From: Marinobacter nitratireducens
GTDB taxonomy: Bacteria; Pseudomonadota; Gammaproteobacteria; Pseudomonadales; Oleiphilaceae
Length of the DNA: 64,000 nucleotides
Direction: 5' to 3'
NCBI RefSeq assembly: GCF_000708045.1
Contig: NZ_ANIE01000003.1
Location: forward strand, 372,001-436,000
Shown here: one piece after another, positions 52,479 to 63,165 of the stretch
How the letters are laid out: every line of letters starts with the position of its first letter
How positions within the stretch are numbered: the stretch's first letter is position 1
Position numbers and translations under genes: made by a program
Notes under the pieces: generated by a model
Database searches by the model: none
What the model saw: the letters and a program-made list of their open reading frames with translations, nothing else
Told to the model about the DNA's origin: nothing

Positions 52479-53552
52479 ATGTCTCGAAATATTCTGTTAC
52501 TGCCCGGCGATGGCATCGGTCCTGAAATTGTCGCTGAAGCAGAGAAGGTGCTGGCGAGCGTCAACGAAAAATTCTCGCTCGGCTTGAGCTTCGATACCGC
52601 CCTTGTGGGTGGTGCGGCCCTGGATGATTCCGACTCCCCGCTGCCAGATTTAACGCTGGATAAGGCCCGGAATGCAGACGCCATTCTGCTTGGCGCCGTT
52701 GGCGGGCCGAAGTGGGATAGCCTTCCGATGGCCAAGCGCCCGGAAAAAGGGCTTCTGGGGTTGCGTTCCAACCTGGAGCTGTTCGCTAACCTGCGTCCGG
52801 CGATTCTGTATCCGCAACTGGCCTCGGCGTCGTCGCTGAAGCCGGAAGTGGTATCGGGCCTGGATATCATGATTGTCCGGGAGCTGACGGGTGGTATTTA
52901 CTTCGGCCAGCCCCGTGGTGTTCGCGAACTTGAGAATGGTGATCGCCAGGGCTACAACACCTATGCCTACACAGAATCGGAAATCCGTCGTATCGGACGG
53001 GTGGCGTTTGAAGCCGCGCAGCAACGCGGTAAAAAGCTATGCTCCGTAGACAAGGCCAATGTCCTTGAAGTCACTGTACTGTGGCGGGAAATCATGGAAG
53101 ATCTCAAACGGGAATATCCCGATGTTGAGCTCTCACACATGTATGTTGATAACGCGGCAATGCAGCTCGTTCGCGCGCCCAAGCAGTTCGACGTGATTGT
53201 GACTGGAAACATGTTTGGTGATATTCTTTCTGACGAAGCGGCTATGCTCACCGGTTCTATTGGCATGCTGCCTTCGGCGTCCCTGAACTCCCAGAAGCAG
53301 GGTATGTACGAGCCGTGCCACGGTTCTGCGCCGGATATTGCCGGTCAGGGCGTTGCTAATCCTCTGGCAACCATTCTGAGTGCTGCCATGATGCTGCGTT
53401 ACAGTCTGGGAGAAGAAAGCGCTGCAGAAGCCATTGAGGCGGCTGTCAGTAAGGTGCTGGATCAGGGCTTGCGCACCGCAGACATTATGTCTGAGGGAGC
53501 CACCAGGGTATCCACCCGTGAGATGGGTGAGGCGGTTCTGGCTGCGCTGTAA
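52479..53552 (+). CDS. leuB: 3-isopropylmalate dehydrogenase
   Basis: This 357-residue NAD-dependent decarboxylating dehydrogenase carries [31 protein letters not shown], the substrate-binding [14 protein letters not shown], and the metal-site region [17 protein letters not shown]. It converts 3-isopropylmalate to 2-oxoisocaproate. AAGGAAG precedes the start. After it lies a 131-base gap with a short hairpin before asd. Confidence 0.97.
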   Translation: MSRNILLLPGDGIGPEIVAEAEKVLASVNEKFSLGLSFDTALVGGAALDDSDSPLPDLTLDKARNADAILLGAVGGPKWDSLPMAKRPEKGLLGLRSNLELFANLRPAILYPQLASASSLKPEVVSGLDIMIVRELTGGIYFGQPRGVRELENGDRQGYNTYAYTESEIRRIGRVAFEAAQQRGKKLCSVDKANVLEVTVLWREIMEDLKREYPDVELSHMYVDNAAMQLVRAPKQFDVIVTGNMFGDILSDEAAMLTGSIGMLPSASLNSQKQGMYEPCHGSAPDIAGQGVANPLATILSAAMMLRYSLGEESAAEAIEAAVSKVLDQGLRTADIMSEGATRVSTREMGEAVLAAL

Positions 53553-53588
53553 TCGAATAGCCCAGATCCAATTAAATTGAGAACCCGA

Positions 53589-53610
53589 CGGCAACAACAT
53601 GCTGTTGCCG
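53589..53610. other. Short hairpin between leuB and asd
   Basis: CGGCAACA (53589-53596) pairs with TGTTGCCG (53603-53610) around a six-base loop. No T tract follows, so if it acts at all it may attenuate, process or stabilise the transcript. Confidence 0.35.
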
Positions 53611-53683
53611 CGGGATCATCCATCCTGTCCCTGCCAGCGATAACGGTAGCGGGCGGGCATAAAACGAGGTTCAAAGGTCGCAC

Positions 53684-54799
53684 ATGAAGCGAGTTGGACT
53701 TGTAGGTTGGCGTGGCATGGTAGGCTCAGTCCTCATGCAACGCATGCGTGACGAAAACGATTTTGCCGATATCGATCCGGTGTTTTTCTCAACTTCCCAA
53801 ACAGGGAAGCCTGCGCCGGACGTTGGTAAGGACGGTGTTCCTCCTCTGCAGGACGCTTTCGATATCGACACACTGAAAACCATGGATGTCATCGTGACCT
53901 GCCAAGGTGGCGATTACACGTCCAAGGTTTATCAGCCATTGCGTGATGCGGGTTGGGACGGCTATTGGATTGATGCCGCGTCCACCCTGCGTATGGTCGA
54001 TCATTCTGTGATCGTGCTGGATCCGGTAAACCGCAACGTTATCGATGCGGCGCTGGACAAGGGCGTAAAGGACTATATCGGCGGTAACTGCACGGTCAGT
54101 TTGATGATGTTGGCCCTGGGTGGTCTGCTGGAGCAGAATCTCATTGAGTGGGTTTCACCAATGACCTACCAGGCGGCATCGGGTTCCGGTGCCCAGAATA
54201 TGCGCGAACTGCTCAATCAGATGGGCGATCTGCGCGATTCCGTGAAGTCCGAACTGGAAGATCCGTCCTCGGCCATTCTGGAAATTGACCGCAAGGTAAC
54301 TGACACCATGCGCGGCAGCAGTTTCCCGACCGAGCACTTTGGTGTTCCTCTCGCGGGCAGTCTGATTCCGTTCATCGATAAGCAGCTTGATAACGGTATG
54401 AGTAAGGAAGAGTGGAAGGCGGGTGTTGAGACCAACAAAATCCTTGGTCGTAGCGACAATCCGATTCCCATCGACGGCATCTGCGTGCGTATCGGTGCTA
54501 TGCGCTCTCACAGCCAGGCGCTGACCATCAAGCTCAAGAAGGATCTGCCGGTCTCGGAAATCGAGGCTATCCTTGCCAAGGCCAATGACTGGGTCAAGGT
54601 GATTCCGAATGATCGCGATGCGACCATGGAAGAGCTGACACCGGCCAAGGTTACCGGCACGTTGAGCGTTCCGATCGGCCGCATTCGGAAACTCGCCATG
54701 GGGCCGGAATACATTTCCGCGTTTACGGTGGGTGACCAGTTGCTGTGGGGGGCTGCAGAACCGCTACGGCGCATGCTGCGGATCCTTCAAGAGCGTTAA
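53684..54799 (+). CDS. asd: Aspartate-semialdehyde dehydrogenase
   Basis: This 371-residue enzyme has the NADP-binding start [18 protein letters not shown], the catalytic cysteine in [15 protein letters not shown], and the later [13 protein letters not shown]. It reduces aspartyl phosphate to aspartate semialdehyde for lysine, methionine, threonine and diaminopimelate. The length and sequence fit the Gram-negative type. A terminator follows the stop, setting it apart from fimV. Confidence 0.96.
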   Translation: MKRVGLVGWRGMVGSVLMQRMRDENDFADIDPVFFSTSQTGKPAPDVGKDGVPPLQDAFDIDTLKTMDVIVTCQGGDYTSKVYQPLRDAGWDGYWIDAASTLRMVDHSVIVLDPVNRNVIDAALDKGVKDYIGGNCTVSLMMLALGGLLEQNLIEWVSPMTYQAASGSGAQNMRELLNQMGDLRDSVKSELEDPSSAILEIDRKVTDTMRGSSFPTEHFGVPLAGSLIPFIDKQLDNGMSKEEWKAGVETNKILGRSDNPIPIDGICVRIGAMRSHSQALTIKLKKDLPVSEIEAILAKANDWVKVIPNDRDATMEELTPAKVTGTLSVPIGRIRKLAMGPEYISAFTVGDQLLWGAAEPLRRMLRILQER

Positions 54800-54856
54800 A
54801 AATTGTTACACAGGGGTAATTAATGCCAACTGTGTCCGGTTTTCATAACGCCGGCG

Positions 54857-54897
54857 AGGGGCGAAGGCTGATTTCGGTCTTCGCCCCTGTTATTTTC
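54857..54897 (+). terminator. Intrinsic terminator after asd
   Basis: AGGGGCGAAG (54857-54866) pairs with CTTCGCCCCT (54879-54888) around a 12-base loop and is followed by GTTATTTTC. It lies in the 315-base gap between asd and fimV. The remainder of that gap is AT-rich, holds one short palindrome and probably the fimV promoter. No gene is seen in it. Confidence 0.85.
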
Positions 54898-54998
54898 AAG
54901 ACCACTAGGAAATTCCGGTGGATAGATAAAAAATTGGTTCAAGGATTGCGGCTGATTGATTGATAAAGCGGGCATTATCAACAATACTTGCCCAATCC

Positions 54999-55013
54999 CA
55001 TGTTTAGAACATG
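54999..55013. promoter_or_regulatory. Palindrome upstream of fimV
   Basis: CATGTT-TAG-AACATG is a perfect 6-3-6 palindrome 102 bases before the chosen fimV start. It could be a regulator site. No known consensus is claimed. Confidence 0.3.
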
Positions 55014-55114
55014 ACACAATAACTAGAATGAATTAGACGGAAGTCATCCAACCTCGTCCGATGTCTGCTCAAGAGATAGCAGCAATGAACAACGGAGACT
55101 GGAAAGGAAGAAGC

Positions 55115-58100
55115 ATGAAGGTACGCAAGCTTGCGGTTGCACTGGCTCTGGCGGGAGGGCTGGGTTCCGGCGTCGCACAGGCCCTGGGGCTGGGGGAAAT
55201 CGAACTTCAGTCATATCTGAATGAGCCATTGGACGCGCAAATCGTTTTGCCGCAGAGCCGTGGCGTCAATCCCAACGATGTGTTTGTTAACGTTGCCCCT
55301 GAAGCGGCTTATGAAAGGGTGGGCCTTGATCGCAACCTTTTCCTGAGCAAGCTCCGGTTTCAGGTTATTACTGGTAACGATGGCAGTCTGATCGTTAATA
55401 TTTCGTCCCGCGAACCGCTGCGGGAGCCGTACCTCAATTTCCTGCTGGAATTGACCTGGCCGAGCGGCCGGTTAATGCGGGAGTACGCCGTTCTGGTTGA
55501 TCCGCCCGTGTACGCTGAAGAATCCGGTGTCCAGGAAACGGTCTCCGCTCCAGCGGCGGCGCCAGCTTCTACTCCTGCGTCTACAACCAGTCAGCGTGAA
55601 CCTGCGCGGAATGTCGAGTCGGTTCGTCGTCAGGCTGAAGCCGAGCAAAGCCTCGGTCGTGGATATCAGGCTGATACCTTTGGCCCGACGGGGCCCTCAG
55701 ACACGCTCTGGACCATTGCCTCTCGCGTTCGCCCGAACGACAGCGTGTCCATGCAGCAGGTGATGCTTGCGCTCCAGGACCTCAACCCGAACGCGTTCAT
55801 TGGCGGCAATATCAATCGTCTGAAGCGTGGCGAGGTTCTTCGGATTCCGTCGATCGATCAGATCCAGTCCCGGACCCGCGCGCAAGCAACCCGTGCGGTT
55901 ACCGCCCAGAACGAAGAATTTCAGTCCCCGAAACGCACCGTTGATGCAACGCCTTCCGTTTCTGCCGAATCCCAGGCCTCCGCTCCCGCTGAGACGTCTG
56001 GCGGTGGTGATGAGCTCAAGTTGCTGGTTGCCGATTCAGAGTCTGACATGTCGGCTGACTCCGGCTCAGCTGGTGGAGATAGCGATATCGCCGGTGGTGT
56101 TGATGCCGGATCCGCCGTTGCCATGGAAGAGCTCGACAGTGCTCGCCGGGAAAACGAAGAGCTAAGCGGCCGGGTTGAAGACCTCCAGGATCAGGTCGAA
56201 ACCTTGCAACGTTTGCTTGAGTTGAAGAACAGCCAGTTGGCTGAGATGCAACAGCGGGGCGCTGAGACCGAAGAAATGCCTGCTGCGGATACCGCAGATG
56301 GCGGTGCAGCAATGGCCGAAGATGGTCCTGACGCTGGCATGGGTGACGACGCCTCTGGTGTGCCGGCTGATGCCGCTATTGAAGAAGCAACCGGTGATAC
56401 CGCGATGGCGGCCGGGGCTGATGCTGCACAAGACGATGCTGCGATGGAAGGCACTGCCGAAGAGGCTCAGCCTGGCGCTGAGGTGGGCGCGGAATCCGGG
56501 ATGGTCGCCGAGGAGTCGTCTGCGGATATGGCTGGCGATGACATGGCCGCAGTGGATTCAGAGGAAGGAGGCATGGATCAGGTCTCTGCTGAACCTGAGA
56601 CCATGGAAGAGCCTGTCGCGGAAGCTGAAGAACCTGCAGCCGTGACTGAGTCTGCCCAGTCCCAAGCGCAGCCAACGACGGAGCAATCCCAACCGGCGCC
56701 CAAGCCTGCTCCTCAGGCGCCAGCCGCCGAGAAGAGCTTCCCCGGTAACGTTATTGACATGATCATGGGCAATCCGTTGTATCAGATTGCTCTCGGCGGC
56801 GGGCTGATTGTTCTGCTGTTGCTGCTGCTGTTGGTTGCGCGCCGCAATGCGAACCGCGAACAGAAGTTTTACGAAGAGCTGAATGCCGAATCGGATGAAG
56901 GTTCTGAAGAGCTGGATCTTGGCCTCGATGATGAAGCGGAAGAGGGCGCCAGCGCCTCGGATGCCATCTCAGAAGCGGATGCCTACATTGCTTACGGCCG
57001 ACACGACCAGGCTGCGCAAACCCTGGAGAGTGCCATCTCTCGTGAGCCCAGCCGTACCGATCTTCGCCTGAAGCTGCTGGCTGTGTATGCGGACTCGCAG
57101 GATCGCGCGTCGTTTGAAAAGCAGTTCGGTGAAGTTGAAGCGCTGGACGACGAAGACGCACTGGCTCAGGCCGCCGAGTTGAAAGGTCGCCTTGAAGAAG
57201 CTGAGTCCATGCCGAGCATTGACGACCTGGAGTCCGAGCTGCGGTCCGACTCGTTCAACGCATCTCACGACGTTACCGAAGAAAGTGAGCCGAGTTCGGA
57301 GGAGCTCCTTGCTGATCAGTTTGAATCCAGTGACGAGGGTCCGGCCGAGAATGAGTTCGGCGACCTGGATTCTGATCTCACCGATTTTGATTTGAGTGAT
57401 GAGTCAGCCTCTGAGGCTTCTGCACCCAGCGAAGACGAAAAGCTCGAAGGCTCTGATCAGGATTCACCGATCGAATACGATCTGTCTGATATCTCCCTCG
57501 ATACGGATGAAACCGACGTGACCGGCGAGGATCAGCTCGCTGTCGAGGGCGAAGGCGAATCCGATTTCGGTGATTTCAATATCGATCTCGAAGAGTCTTT
57601 GGAGACCGAAGAAGGCGGTAGCGAGAGCGCGGATGCTGACACCGCTGAGGATCTTGGCTTGGACCTCGGAGAGTCCCTGGAGGATACGTCCCTTGAAGAA
57701 TCGTCCGAGGACAATCTCGACGATCTGACGTCTGATCTTTCTGACGTCGATCTTGATGAAGGTGCGGATTCCGGTTTCGAGCTCGAGATTGACGAGAGCG
57801 ACCTCGATGTGGGAGAGCTTGGCGAGGAGGCTTCCGTCGAGGAAGAGTCCGCCGGAACTGAAGGTGAGGATCTCGGCCTTGGAGATCTTTCCTCCGAAGG
57901 CGATATGGAATCTCTCGATGAATCCTTCCTCGATGAGCTGGATGCAGAGTTGGATAAAGTTGCTGGCGAAGATGAAGATCTTGGCGCGGCAGATGCGGAC
58001 GACTCAACACTCGAGGATCTGGAACTGGATGTTTCTGACGAGGATCTGGCCCTGATGGAGGAATTTTCCGAGCCCGAAAGCCCGGCCTCCGAGGAAGAAA

Positions 58101-58531
58101 CTCCGGCACTGGATGAAGAGCTTGGACTCGAAGACGCGCTGGAGGCGCCTGAGGAAGAGGCGGGTGACACCGAGTCCGACGACTTGGATAGTGGTGAAGT
58201 TCCGGATCTGGGTGATTTGGATCAGGCTATCGAAGAGCCCGAAGCCGAAGAGAAGCCTGAAGCCGGTGAGGATGTGCCTGTTGCTTCTGAATCGGTTGAG
58301 CCTGCGGCTGGTCCATCCAGCCTTGATCTCGATGAGAGCGATCTTGGCGAAGATGATGACTTTGATTTCCTGGCGGGAACGGATGAAGCAGCCACCAAGC
58401 TTGATCTGGCCAGGGCCTACATCGAGATGGGTGACAGTGACGGAGCCCGTGACATTCTTGAGGAAGTCGCACTCGAAGGCACAGAGGAGCAAAAAGCGGA
58501 AGCTCAGGAACTCCTTAAAAATCTGTCCTGA
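55115..58531 (+). CDS. fimV: Polar hub and pilus assembly protein FimV
   Basis: This protein is 1138 residues from the ATG at 55115, chosen for the AAGGAAG site and the signal peptide (LAVALALAGGLGSGVAQALG). The N-terminal FimV domain (EIELQSYLNEPLDAQIVLPQ) and a LysM-like module (DTLWTIASRVRPNDSVSMQQ) are followed by a coiled coil near residues 330-380. A membrane helix (GGGLIVLLLLLLLVARR) lies near 555. The long cytoplasmic part is extremely rich in Asp, Glu and Ser, with a TPR pair, and ends in the FimV C-terminal motif LARAYIEMGDSDGARDILEE. FimV organises the cell pole, type IV pili and type II secretion. It ends with a strong terminator. Confidence 0.95.
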   Translation: MKVRKLAVALALAGGLGSGVAQALGLGEIELQSYLNEPLDAQIVLPQSRGVNPNDVFVNVAPEAAYERVGLDRNLFLSKLRFQVITGNDGSLIVNISSREPLREPYLNFLLELTWPSGRLMREYAVLVDPPVYAEESGVQETVSAPAAAPASTPASTTSQREPARNVESVRRQAEAEQSLGRGYQADTFGPTGPSDTLWTIASRVRPNDSVSMQQVMLALQDLNPNAFIGGNINRLKRGEVLRIPSIDQIQSRTRAQATRAVTAQNEEFQSPKRTVDATPSVSAESQASAPAETSGGGDELKLLVADSESDMSADSGSAGGDSDIAGGVDAGSAVAMEELDSARRENEELSGRVEDLQDQVETLQRLLELKNSQLAEMQQRGAETEEMPAADTADGGAAMAEDGPDAGMGDDASGVPADAAIEEATGDTAMAAGADAAQDDAAMEGTAEEAQPGAEVGAESGMVAEESSADMAGDDMAAVDSEEGGMDQVSAEPETMEEPVAEAEEPAAVTESAQSQAQPTTEQSQPAPKPAPQAPAAEKSFPGNVIDMIMGNPLYQIALGGGLIVLLLLLLLVARRNANREQKFYEELNAESDEGSEELDLGLDDEAEEGASASDAISEADAYIAYGRHDQAAQTLESAISREPSRTDLRLKLLAVYADSQDRASFEKQFGEVEALDDEDALAQAAELKGRLEEAESMPSIDDLESELRSDSFNASHDVTEESEPSSEELLADQFESSDEGPAENEFGDLDSDLTDFDLSDESASEASAPSEDEKLEGSDQDSPIEYDLSDISLDTDETDVTGEDQLAVEGEGESDFGDFNIDLEESLETEEGGSESADADTAEDLGLDLGESLEDTSLEESSEDNLDDLTSDLSDVDLDEGADSGFELEIDESDLDVGELGEEASVEEESAGTEGEDLGLGDLSSEGDMESLDESFLDELDAELDKVAGEDEDLGAADADDSTLEDLELDVSDEDLALMEEFSEPESPASEEETPALDEELGLEDALEAPEEEAGDTESDDLDSGEVPDLGDLDQAIEEPEAEEKPEAGEDVPVASESVEPAAGPSSLDLDESDLGEDDDFDFLAGTDEAATKLDLARAYIEMGDSDGARDILEEVALEGTEEQKAEAQELLKNLS

Positions 58532-58557
58532 TTCGTTATAATCAGGGCAATCAGGCT

Positions 58558-58609
58558 AAAGCGCCGGCGACCGGTATCAAACCCGGTTTGTGCCGGCGCT
58601 TTGTTTTTT
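58558..58609 (+). terminator. Intrinsic terminator after fimV
   Basis: AAAGCGCCGGC (58558-58568) pairs with GCCGGCGCTTT (58592-58602), with an inner ACCGG/CCGGT stem, followed by GTTTTTTG. This rules out a truA start at 58588, which would lie inside the hairpin. Confidence 0.9.
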
Positions 58610-58626
58610 GCAAGACGGAATCGCAA

Positions 58627-59535
58627 TTGTTTCTTCAACCTCAGCATCTGACATCCGATATCAACATTGGCGGCGGGCGTGTTGTTCTGGCCTTCGAGTA
58701 CGACGGCCGTGGTTTTCATGGCTGGCAGTTTCAAAAGTCCGGTGTCAGGTCAGTCGAGGGTGATCTCGCCAAAGCTGTTGCCAAAGTCGCCAACCATCCG
58801 GTGGAGCTGGTGTGCGCAGGTCGCACCGATGCCGGTGTGCATGCCAGTTATCAGATCGCTCATTTTGAGACAGCCTCCATTCGGAATCTTCGTTCCTGGG
58901 TTATGGGCATCAATACCTCTCTACCAGGTGATATCGCAGTGCATTGGGCAGGAAATGGATCGGATGATTTCCACGCGCGGTTCTCAGCGGTATACCGACG
59001 GTATCGCTACGTCATCTACAATCATGCGGTCCGTCCCGGAATTCAGCGGGGGCAGGTTAGCTGGACGTTTCGCCCATTGGATGCGGATCGGATGAACCAG
59101 GCGGCCCAGGCCCTGGTTGGTGAACATGATTTCTCGTCTTTCCGTGCGGCAGGGTGTCAGTCACGTACGCCTGTTCGCTTCATGGAGCAGATTTCGGTAA
59201 CCCGAAAAGGCGATTACGTCGTAATAGATGTGCAGGCCAATGCCTTTCTTCACCATATGGTCAGAAACATCGCCGGCGCGCTGATGTCGGTAGGCGCAGG
59301 GCAGCAGCCTCCGGAATGGATTCGTGAGATACTGGCGCAAAGGGATCGGACAGTCGCTGGTGTGACGGCGCCGCCACACGGCCTGTATCTGGTCGATGTT
59401 GGCTATCCGGCGTGGTGTGGCGTGCCCGATGCTGCCTGTGGGCCAGGATTCCTGCGACCCTGGTTCTGCGATTCGGAGAATGCGCCAATTCCGCCAACCC
59501 ACATTCATCCAAAAGAGCCGATGCAGCAATCGTGA
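58627..59535 (+). CDS. truA: tRNA pseudouridine synthase A
   Basis: This protein is about 302 residues from the TTG at 58627, the first start codon after the fimV terminator. No ATG or GTG is available before the conserved [19 protein letters not shown]. The catalytic Asp is in [19 protein letters not shown], and [17 protein letters not shown] and [15 protein letters not shown] are typical. It modifies positions 38-40 of tRNA anticodon arms. Its TGA overlaps the trpF GTG (GTGA), so trpF is translationally coupled to it. Confidence 0.92.
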   Translation: MFLQPQHLTSDINIGGGRVVLAFEYDGRGFHGWQFQKSGVRSVEGDLAKAVAKVANHPVELVCAGRTDAGVHASYQIAHFETASIRNLRSWVMGINTSLPGDIAVHWAGNGSDDFHARFSAVYRRYRYVIYNHAVRPGIQRGQVSWTFRPLDADRMNQAAQALVGEHDFSSFRAAGCQSRTPVRFMEQISVTRKGDYVVIDVQANAFLHHMVRNIAGALMSVGAGQQPPEWIREILAQRDRTVAGVTAPPHGLYLVDVGYPAWCGVPDAACGPGFLRPWFCDSENAPIPPTHIHPKEPMQQS

Positions 59536-60161
59536 AAAGCAGGGTCAAAATCTGCGGTCTCACCCGCACGGAAGATATCGATGGTGCCGTTGCTGCCGGG
59601 GCTGATGCGATCGGTCTGGTGTTCTATTCGCCTAGCCCACGGGCGGTGACGATCGAACAGGCAACGGTTTTGGCCCGGAGGGTGCCGGCGTTTGTCTCCT
59701 TGGTGGGCTTGTTTGTTAATCCGGAACCGCACGAAGTAGAAGCGGTCCTCGAGCGCGTCCCGCTGGATCTGTTGCAGTTTCACGGTGATGAATCGCCCGA
59801 GTACTGCGGCAGTTTTGGCCGCCGCTGGATTAAGGCCATCCGTGTTCGAAAGCCAGGCCAGATTGAGCAGGCATTCGAGGAGTACCGAGAGGGTGCAGGG
59901 TTGCTGGTGGATGCCTGGGACCCCGAGCGCTATGGAGGGACGGGCCAGTCCTTCAACTGGCAGCTGATTCCCGAACGGCGCCCGATGCCGCTTATATTGG
60001 CCGGTGGATTGACTTCTGATAACGTGTCCGGCGCCGTTGAGCAGGTCAAACCGTGGGCTGTCGATGTCAGCGGGGGTGTTGAAAAAGGCAAAGGTATCAA
60101 GGACATCGCTAAAATATCTGAGTTCATTAAAGAGGTTCACCGTGTCTGTAAAACTGACTAA
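59532..60161 (+). CDS. trpF: Phosphoribosylanthranilate isomerase
   Basis: This 209-residue TIM-barrel enzyme begins [20 protein letters not shown], with the catalytic Cys in KICGLTR and Asp in LLVDAWDPE. The phosphate-binding end reads [10 protein letters not shown] and [14 protein letters not shown]. It is the third dedicated step of tryptophan synthesis. The GTG start at 59532 was preferred over longer frames reaching 59412, because it overlaps the truA stop and matches family length. It overlaps trpB by 20 bases. Confidence 0.95.
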   Translation: MKSRVKICGLTRTEDIDGAVAAGADAIGLVFYSPSPRAVTIEQATVLARRVPAFVSLVGLFVNPEPHEVEAVLERVPLDLLQFHGDESPEYCGSFGRRWIKAIRVRKPGQIEQAFEEYREGAGLLVDAWDPERYGGTGQSFNWQLIPERRPMPLILAGGLTSDNVSGAVEQVKPWAVDVSGGVEKGKGIKDIAKISEFIKEVHRVCKTD

Positions 60162-61362
60162 AGAAATGCTGAGTGCGCTTCCGGACAACCGGGGTCACTT
60201 TGGTGTATTCGGGGGGCGTTTTGTCTCTGAGACCCTGATGGATTCCCTGATGACGCTTGAGCGAGAATATCTTCGTCTGAAGGAAGATCCCGATTTTCAG
60301 GCAGCATTTGACAAGGATCTTGCTCATTACGTCGGTCGCCCGAGCCCGCTTTATTTTGCTGAGCGCCTGACGCGGGAAACCGGTGGCGCCCAGATTTGGC
60401 TTAAACGGGAAGACCTCAACCACACCGGTGCCCACAAGGTAAACAATACCATTGGGCAGGCATTGCTTGCCGCGTTCCTCGGCAAGAAACGCATCATCGC
60501 CGAGACGGGTGCCGGCCAGCACGGTGTTGCTACGGCAACGGTCTGTGCCCGCCTGGGTCTGGAATGCCATGTATTCATGGGCGCAGAGGACGTTCAGCGT
60601 CAGGCGTTGAACGTTTATCGTATGAAGTTGCTAGGCGCTCAGGTTCACGCAGTTGAGAGCGGTACACGAACACTCAAGGATGCTATGAACGATGCCATGC
60701 GGGACTGGGTATCGAACGTTGATGACACCTTTTACATCATTGGCACCGTTGCAGGCCCACACCCATACCCGCTGCTGGTTCGTGATTTTCAGGCAGTGAT
60801 TGGACGTGAAACCCGTCAGCAATCGCTGGACCAGGCTGGCAAGCTTCCTGATGCCTTGGTCGCCTGTGTCGGTGGCGGTTCCAATGCCATTGGTATGTTT
60901 TATCCGTTCCTGACCGACGAATCCGTGGAGTTGTACGGTGTCGAGGCGGGTGGACTGGGTATCGAAAGCGGGCAGCATGCCGCACCGCTGTGTGCCGGGC
61001 GTCCTGGCGTGCTGCACGGCAACCGCACCTACCTGATGGAAGACGAGAACGGCCAGATTGCCGGCACGCATTCGGTCAGTGCCGGGCTTGATTATCCTGG
61101 CGTAGGGCCGGAACACTCGTGGCTCAAGGATGTTGGCCGGGCGAACTATGTGTCCGTGACCGACGAAGAAGCACTCGACGGCTTCCGAACCCTGACCCGT
61201 GTTGAAGGCATTATGCCGGCGCTGGAGTCCTCCCACGCTGTGGCTTATGCTCTGAAGCTTGCCGCTGGCATGGACAAGGATCAAATGGTTGTGATCAACG
61301 TGTCGGGTCGTGGTGACAAAGACATCCATACCATCGCTCAGCTTGATGGCATTGAGATCTGA
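60142..61362 (+). CDS. trpB: Tryptophan synthase beta chain
   Basis: This PLP enzyme is 406 residues from the GTG at 60142, which has AGAGG six bases upstream and lies inside the end of trpF. The first conserved block is [20 protein letters not shown]. The PLP lysine is in [16 protein letters not shown], and [13 protein letters not shown] binds the phosphate. It condenses indole with serine. An in-frame start at 60037 would lie entirely in trpF. trpA follows after 20 bases, so trpFBA is one unit after truA. Confidence 0.97.
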   Translation: MSVKLTKEMLSALPDNRGHFGVFGGRFVSETLMDSLMTLEREYLRLKEDPDFQAAFDKDLAHYVGRPSPLYFAERLTRETGGAQIWLKREDLNHTGAHKVNNTIGQALLAAFLGKKRIIAETGAGQHGVATATVCARLGLECHVFMGAEDVQRQALNVYRMKLLGAQVHAVESGTRTLKDAMNDAMRDWVSNVDDTFYIIGTVAGPHPYPLLVRDFQAVIGRETRQQSLDQAGKLPDALVACVGGGSNAIGMFYPFLTDESVELYGVEAGGLGIESGQHAAPLCAGRPGVLHGNRTYLMEDENGQIAGTHSVSAGLDYPGVGPEHSWLKDVGRANYVSVTDEEALDGFRTLTRVEGIMPALESSHAVAYALKLAAGMDKDQMVVINVSGRGDKDIHTIAQLDGIEI

Positions 61363-61382
61363 TTATAGAGACAGGAGCAGGC

Positions 61383-62195
61383 ATGAGCCGGATTGAACAG
61401 GTTCTGCAAACCCTTAAGGGGCAGGGAAGAAAGGCCCTTATTCCGTACATCACAGCCGGGGATCCGCACCCGGATCGAACCGTCGAGTTGATGCATACTC
61501 TGGTATCGGCAGGTGCGGATATCATTGAGCTGGGTGTCCCTTTTTCGGACCCGATGGCTGATGGGCCGGTCATTGCCCAGGCTTGTGAGCGCGCTTTGTC
61601 TCACGGTACGTCCTTGAGACAGGTCATTGCGATGGTCAAGGAGTTCCGGAAGACCGACAACGAGACGCCGGTCGTGCTGATGGGCTATCTGAACCCCATG
61701 GAGGCTATGGGCTATGAGGCGTTTGCCGATGCAGCGGCTGACGCTGGAGTCGACGGCATTCTGACCGTTGATCTGCCACCGGAAGAAGCGGAAGACGTCG
61801 CGCCGCTGTTTTCGGCCCGGAATCTCGACCCGATATTCCTGCTTGCGCCGACCACCACCGACGATCGTATTAGTGCGATCAGCGAGCACTCCTCCGGTTA
61901 TGTGTACTATGTTTCATTCAAGGGCGTGACCGGAGCTGCCAAGATAAACGTCGAGGAAGTTGCGGAAAAAGTCGGGCATATTCACGCCTTGACTGCGCTT
62001 CCGGTCGGCGTCGGGTTTGGCATTCGTGATGCTGAAACCGCTGCCGCGGTCGGGCGGGTATCCGATGGTGTAATTGTTGGTAGTGTGCTGGTCGATACAA
62101 TAGCCAGAAATCAAGCAGATACCGACCAGCTTAAACGGGCCCTGACGGATCTGCTCCACCCAATGCGTGAGGCACTGGATAGCCTGGCTTCCTGA
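61383..62195 (+). CDS. trpA: Tryptophan synthase alpha chain
   Basis: This 270-residue TIM-barrel subunit carries [19 protein letters not shown], the catalytic Glu in [24 protein letters not shown] sequence (here VIAQAC follows), and the Asp in [15 protein letters not shown]. It cleaves indole-3-glycerol phosphate to indole, which passes to TrpB. GAGACAGGAGCAGGC precedes the start. accD follows 43 bases later, as in Pseudomonas relatives. Confidence 0.97.
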   Translation: MSRIEQVLQTLKGQGRKALIPYITAGDPHPDRTVELMHTLVSAGADIIELGVPFSDPMADGPVIAQACERALSHGTSLRQVIAMVKEFRKTDNETPVVLMGYLNPMEAMGYEAFADAAADAGVDGILTVDLPPEEAEDVAPLFSARNLDPIFLLAPTTTDDRISAISEHSSGYVYYVSFKGVTGAAKINVEEVAEKVGHIHALTALPVGVGFGIRDAETAAAVGRVSDGVIVGSVLVDTIARNQADTDQLKRALTDLLHPMREALDSLAS

Positions 62196-62238
62196 GAGGG
62201 GCGCCAGGCTTGCAGGCATCAAAGGACAGGATGAGATC

Positions 62239-63165
62239 ATGAGTAACTGGCTGGACAAGATAATGCCGAGCAAGATCCGCTCGGAATCCAAGCAGAGAAC
62301 TGGCGTCCCCGAAGGTTTGTGGAAAAAATGCCCAAAATGCGGCGCCTTTCTCTACAAGCCGGAACTTGAGAAGAACCTGGATGTTTGTCCAAAGTGCAAT
62401 CATCACCTCAGGGTCAGTGCGCGCCGCCGTCTCGATGTATTCCTGGACCCGGATGGCCGCGAGGAAATTGCCGCAGAGCTGGAGCCCTGGGATCGCTTGA
62501 AGTTCAAGGACAGCAAGCGGTACAAGGATCGTCTGTCTCAGGCTCAGAAGGCGACCGGAGAGAAAGATGCCCTGTTGGCAATGAAGGGAACCACGCTTGG
62601 TGTACCCCTGGTTGCGTGCGCGTTTGAGTTCAACTTCCTCGGCGGTTCCATGGGACAGGTAGTGGGCGAAAAATTCGTCCAGGCGGCCAATGTGGCGCTG
62701 GAGAATCGTATCCCGCTGGTTTGCTTTTCTGCCAGTGGGGGCGCCCGGATGCAGGAAGCGATTCTCTCACTGATGCAGATGTCCAAGACGGCTGCCGTTC
62801 TTGAGCGGATGAAGCAAGAAGGCATTCCCTATATTTCGGTGATGACCGATCCGGTATTCGGCGGGGTATCCGCCAGTTTGGCCATGTTGGGTGATCTGAA
62901 TATTGCGGAGCCAAATGCGCTGATCGGTTTTGCCGGTCCCCGGGTTATTGAGCAAACGGTTCGAGAGAAACTCCCTGAGGGTTTCCAGCGCAGTGAATTC
63001 CTGCTGGAGCATGGCGCGATCGATATGATTCTTCACCGCCACCAGATGCGTGAGCGGATCGCCCACCTCCTGGCCAAGTTCACAGGCGACGAGCGTCCGG
63101 GTACGGAAGAGCCCATTGAATTTGAAGTGACTGAAAAATCGGATGCTGATGCCCCCACCGAGTAG
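62239..63165 (+). CDS. accD: Acetyl-CoA carboxylase carboxyltransferase subunit beta
   Basis: This protein is 308 residues from the ATG at 62239, which gives the family N-terminus ([13 protein letters not shown]). The zinc ribbon has Cys at 31, 34, 50 and 53 (CPKCG, CPKCN). The carboxyltransferase core contains [28 protein letters not shown] and [14 protein letters not shown]. It works with AccA in making malonyl-CoA. An in-frame start at 62167 would lie in trpA. The end overlaps the folC start. Confidence 0.96.
   Translation: MSNWLDKIMPSKIRSESKQRTGVPEGLWKKCPKCGAFLYKPELEKNLDVCPKCNHHLRVSARRRLDVFLDPDGREEIAAELEPWDRLKFKDSKRYKDRLSQAQKATGEKDALLAMKGTTLGVPLVACAFEFNFLGGSMGQVVGEKFVQAANVALENRIPLVCFSASGGARMQEAILSLMQMSKTAAVLERMKQEGIPYISVMTDPVFGGVSASLAMLGDLNIAEPNALIGFAGPRVIEQTVREKLPEGFQRSEFLLEHGAIDMILHRHQMRERIAHLLAKFTGDERPGTEEPIEFEVTEKSDADAPTE

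Noticed and set aside
57532..58170. Minus-strand serine-rich open frame in the acidic part of fimV
   Set aside because: It is produced by GAN/TCN codon complementarity of the Asp/Glu/Ser-rich tail.
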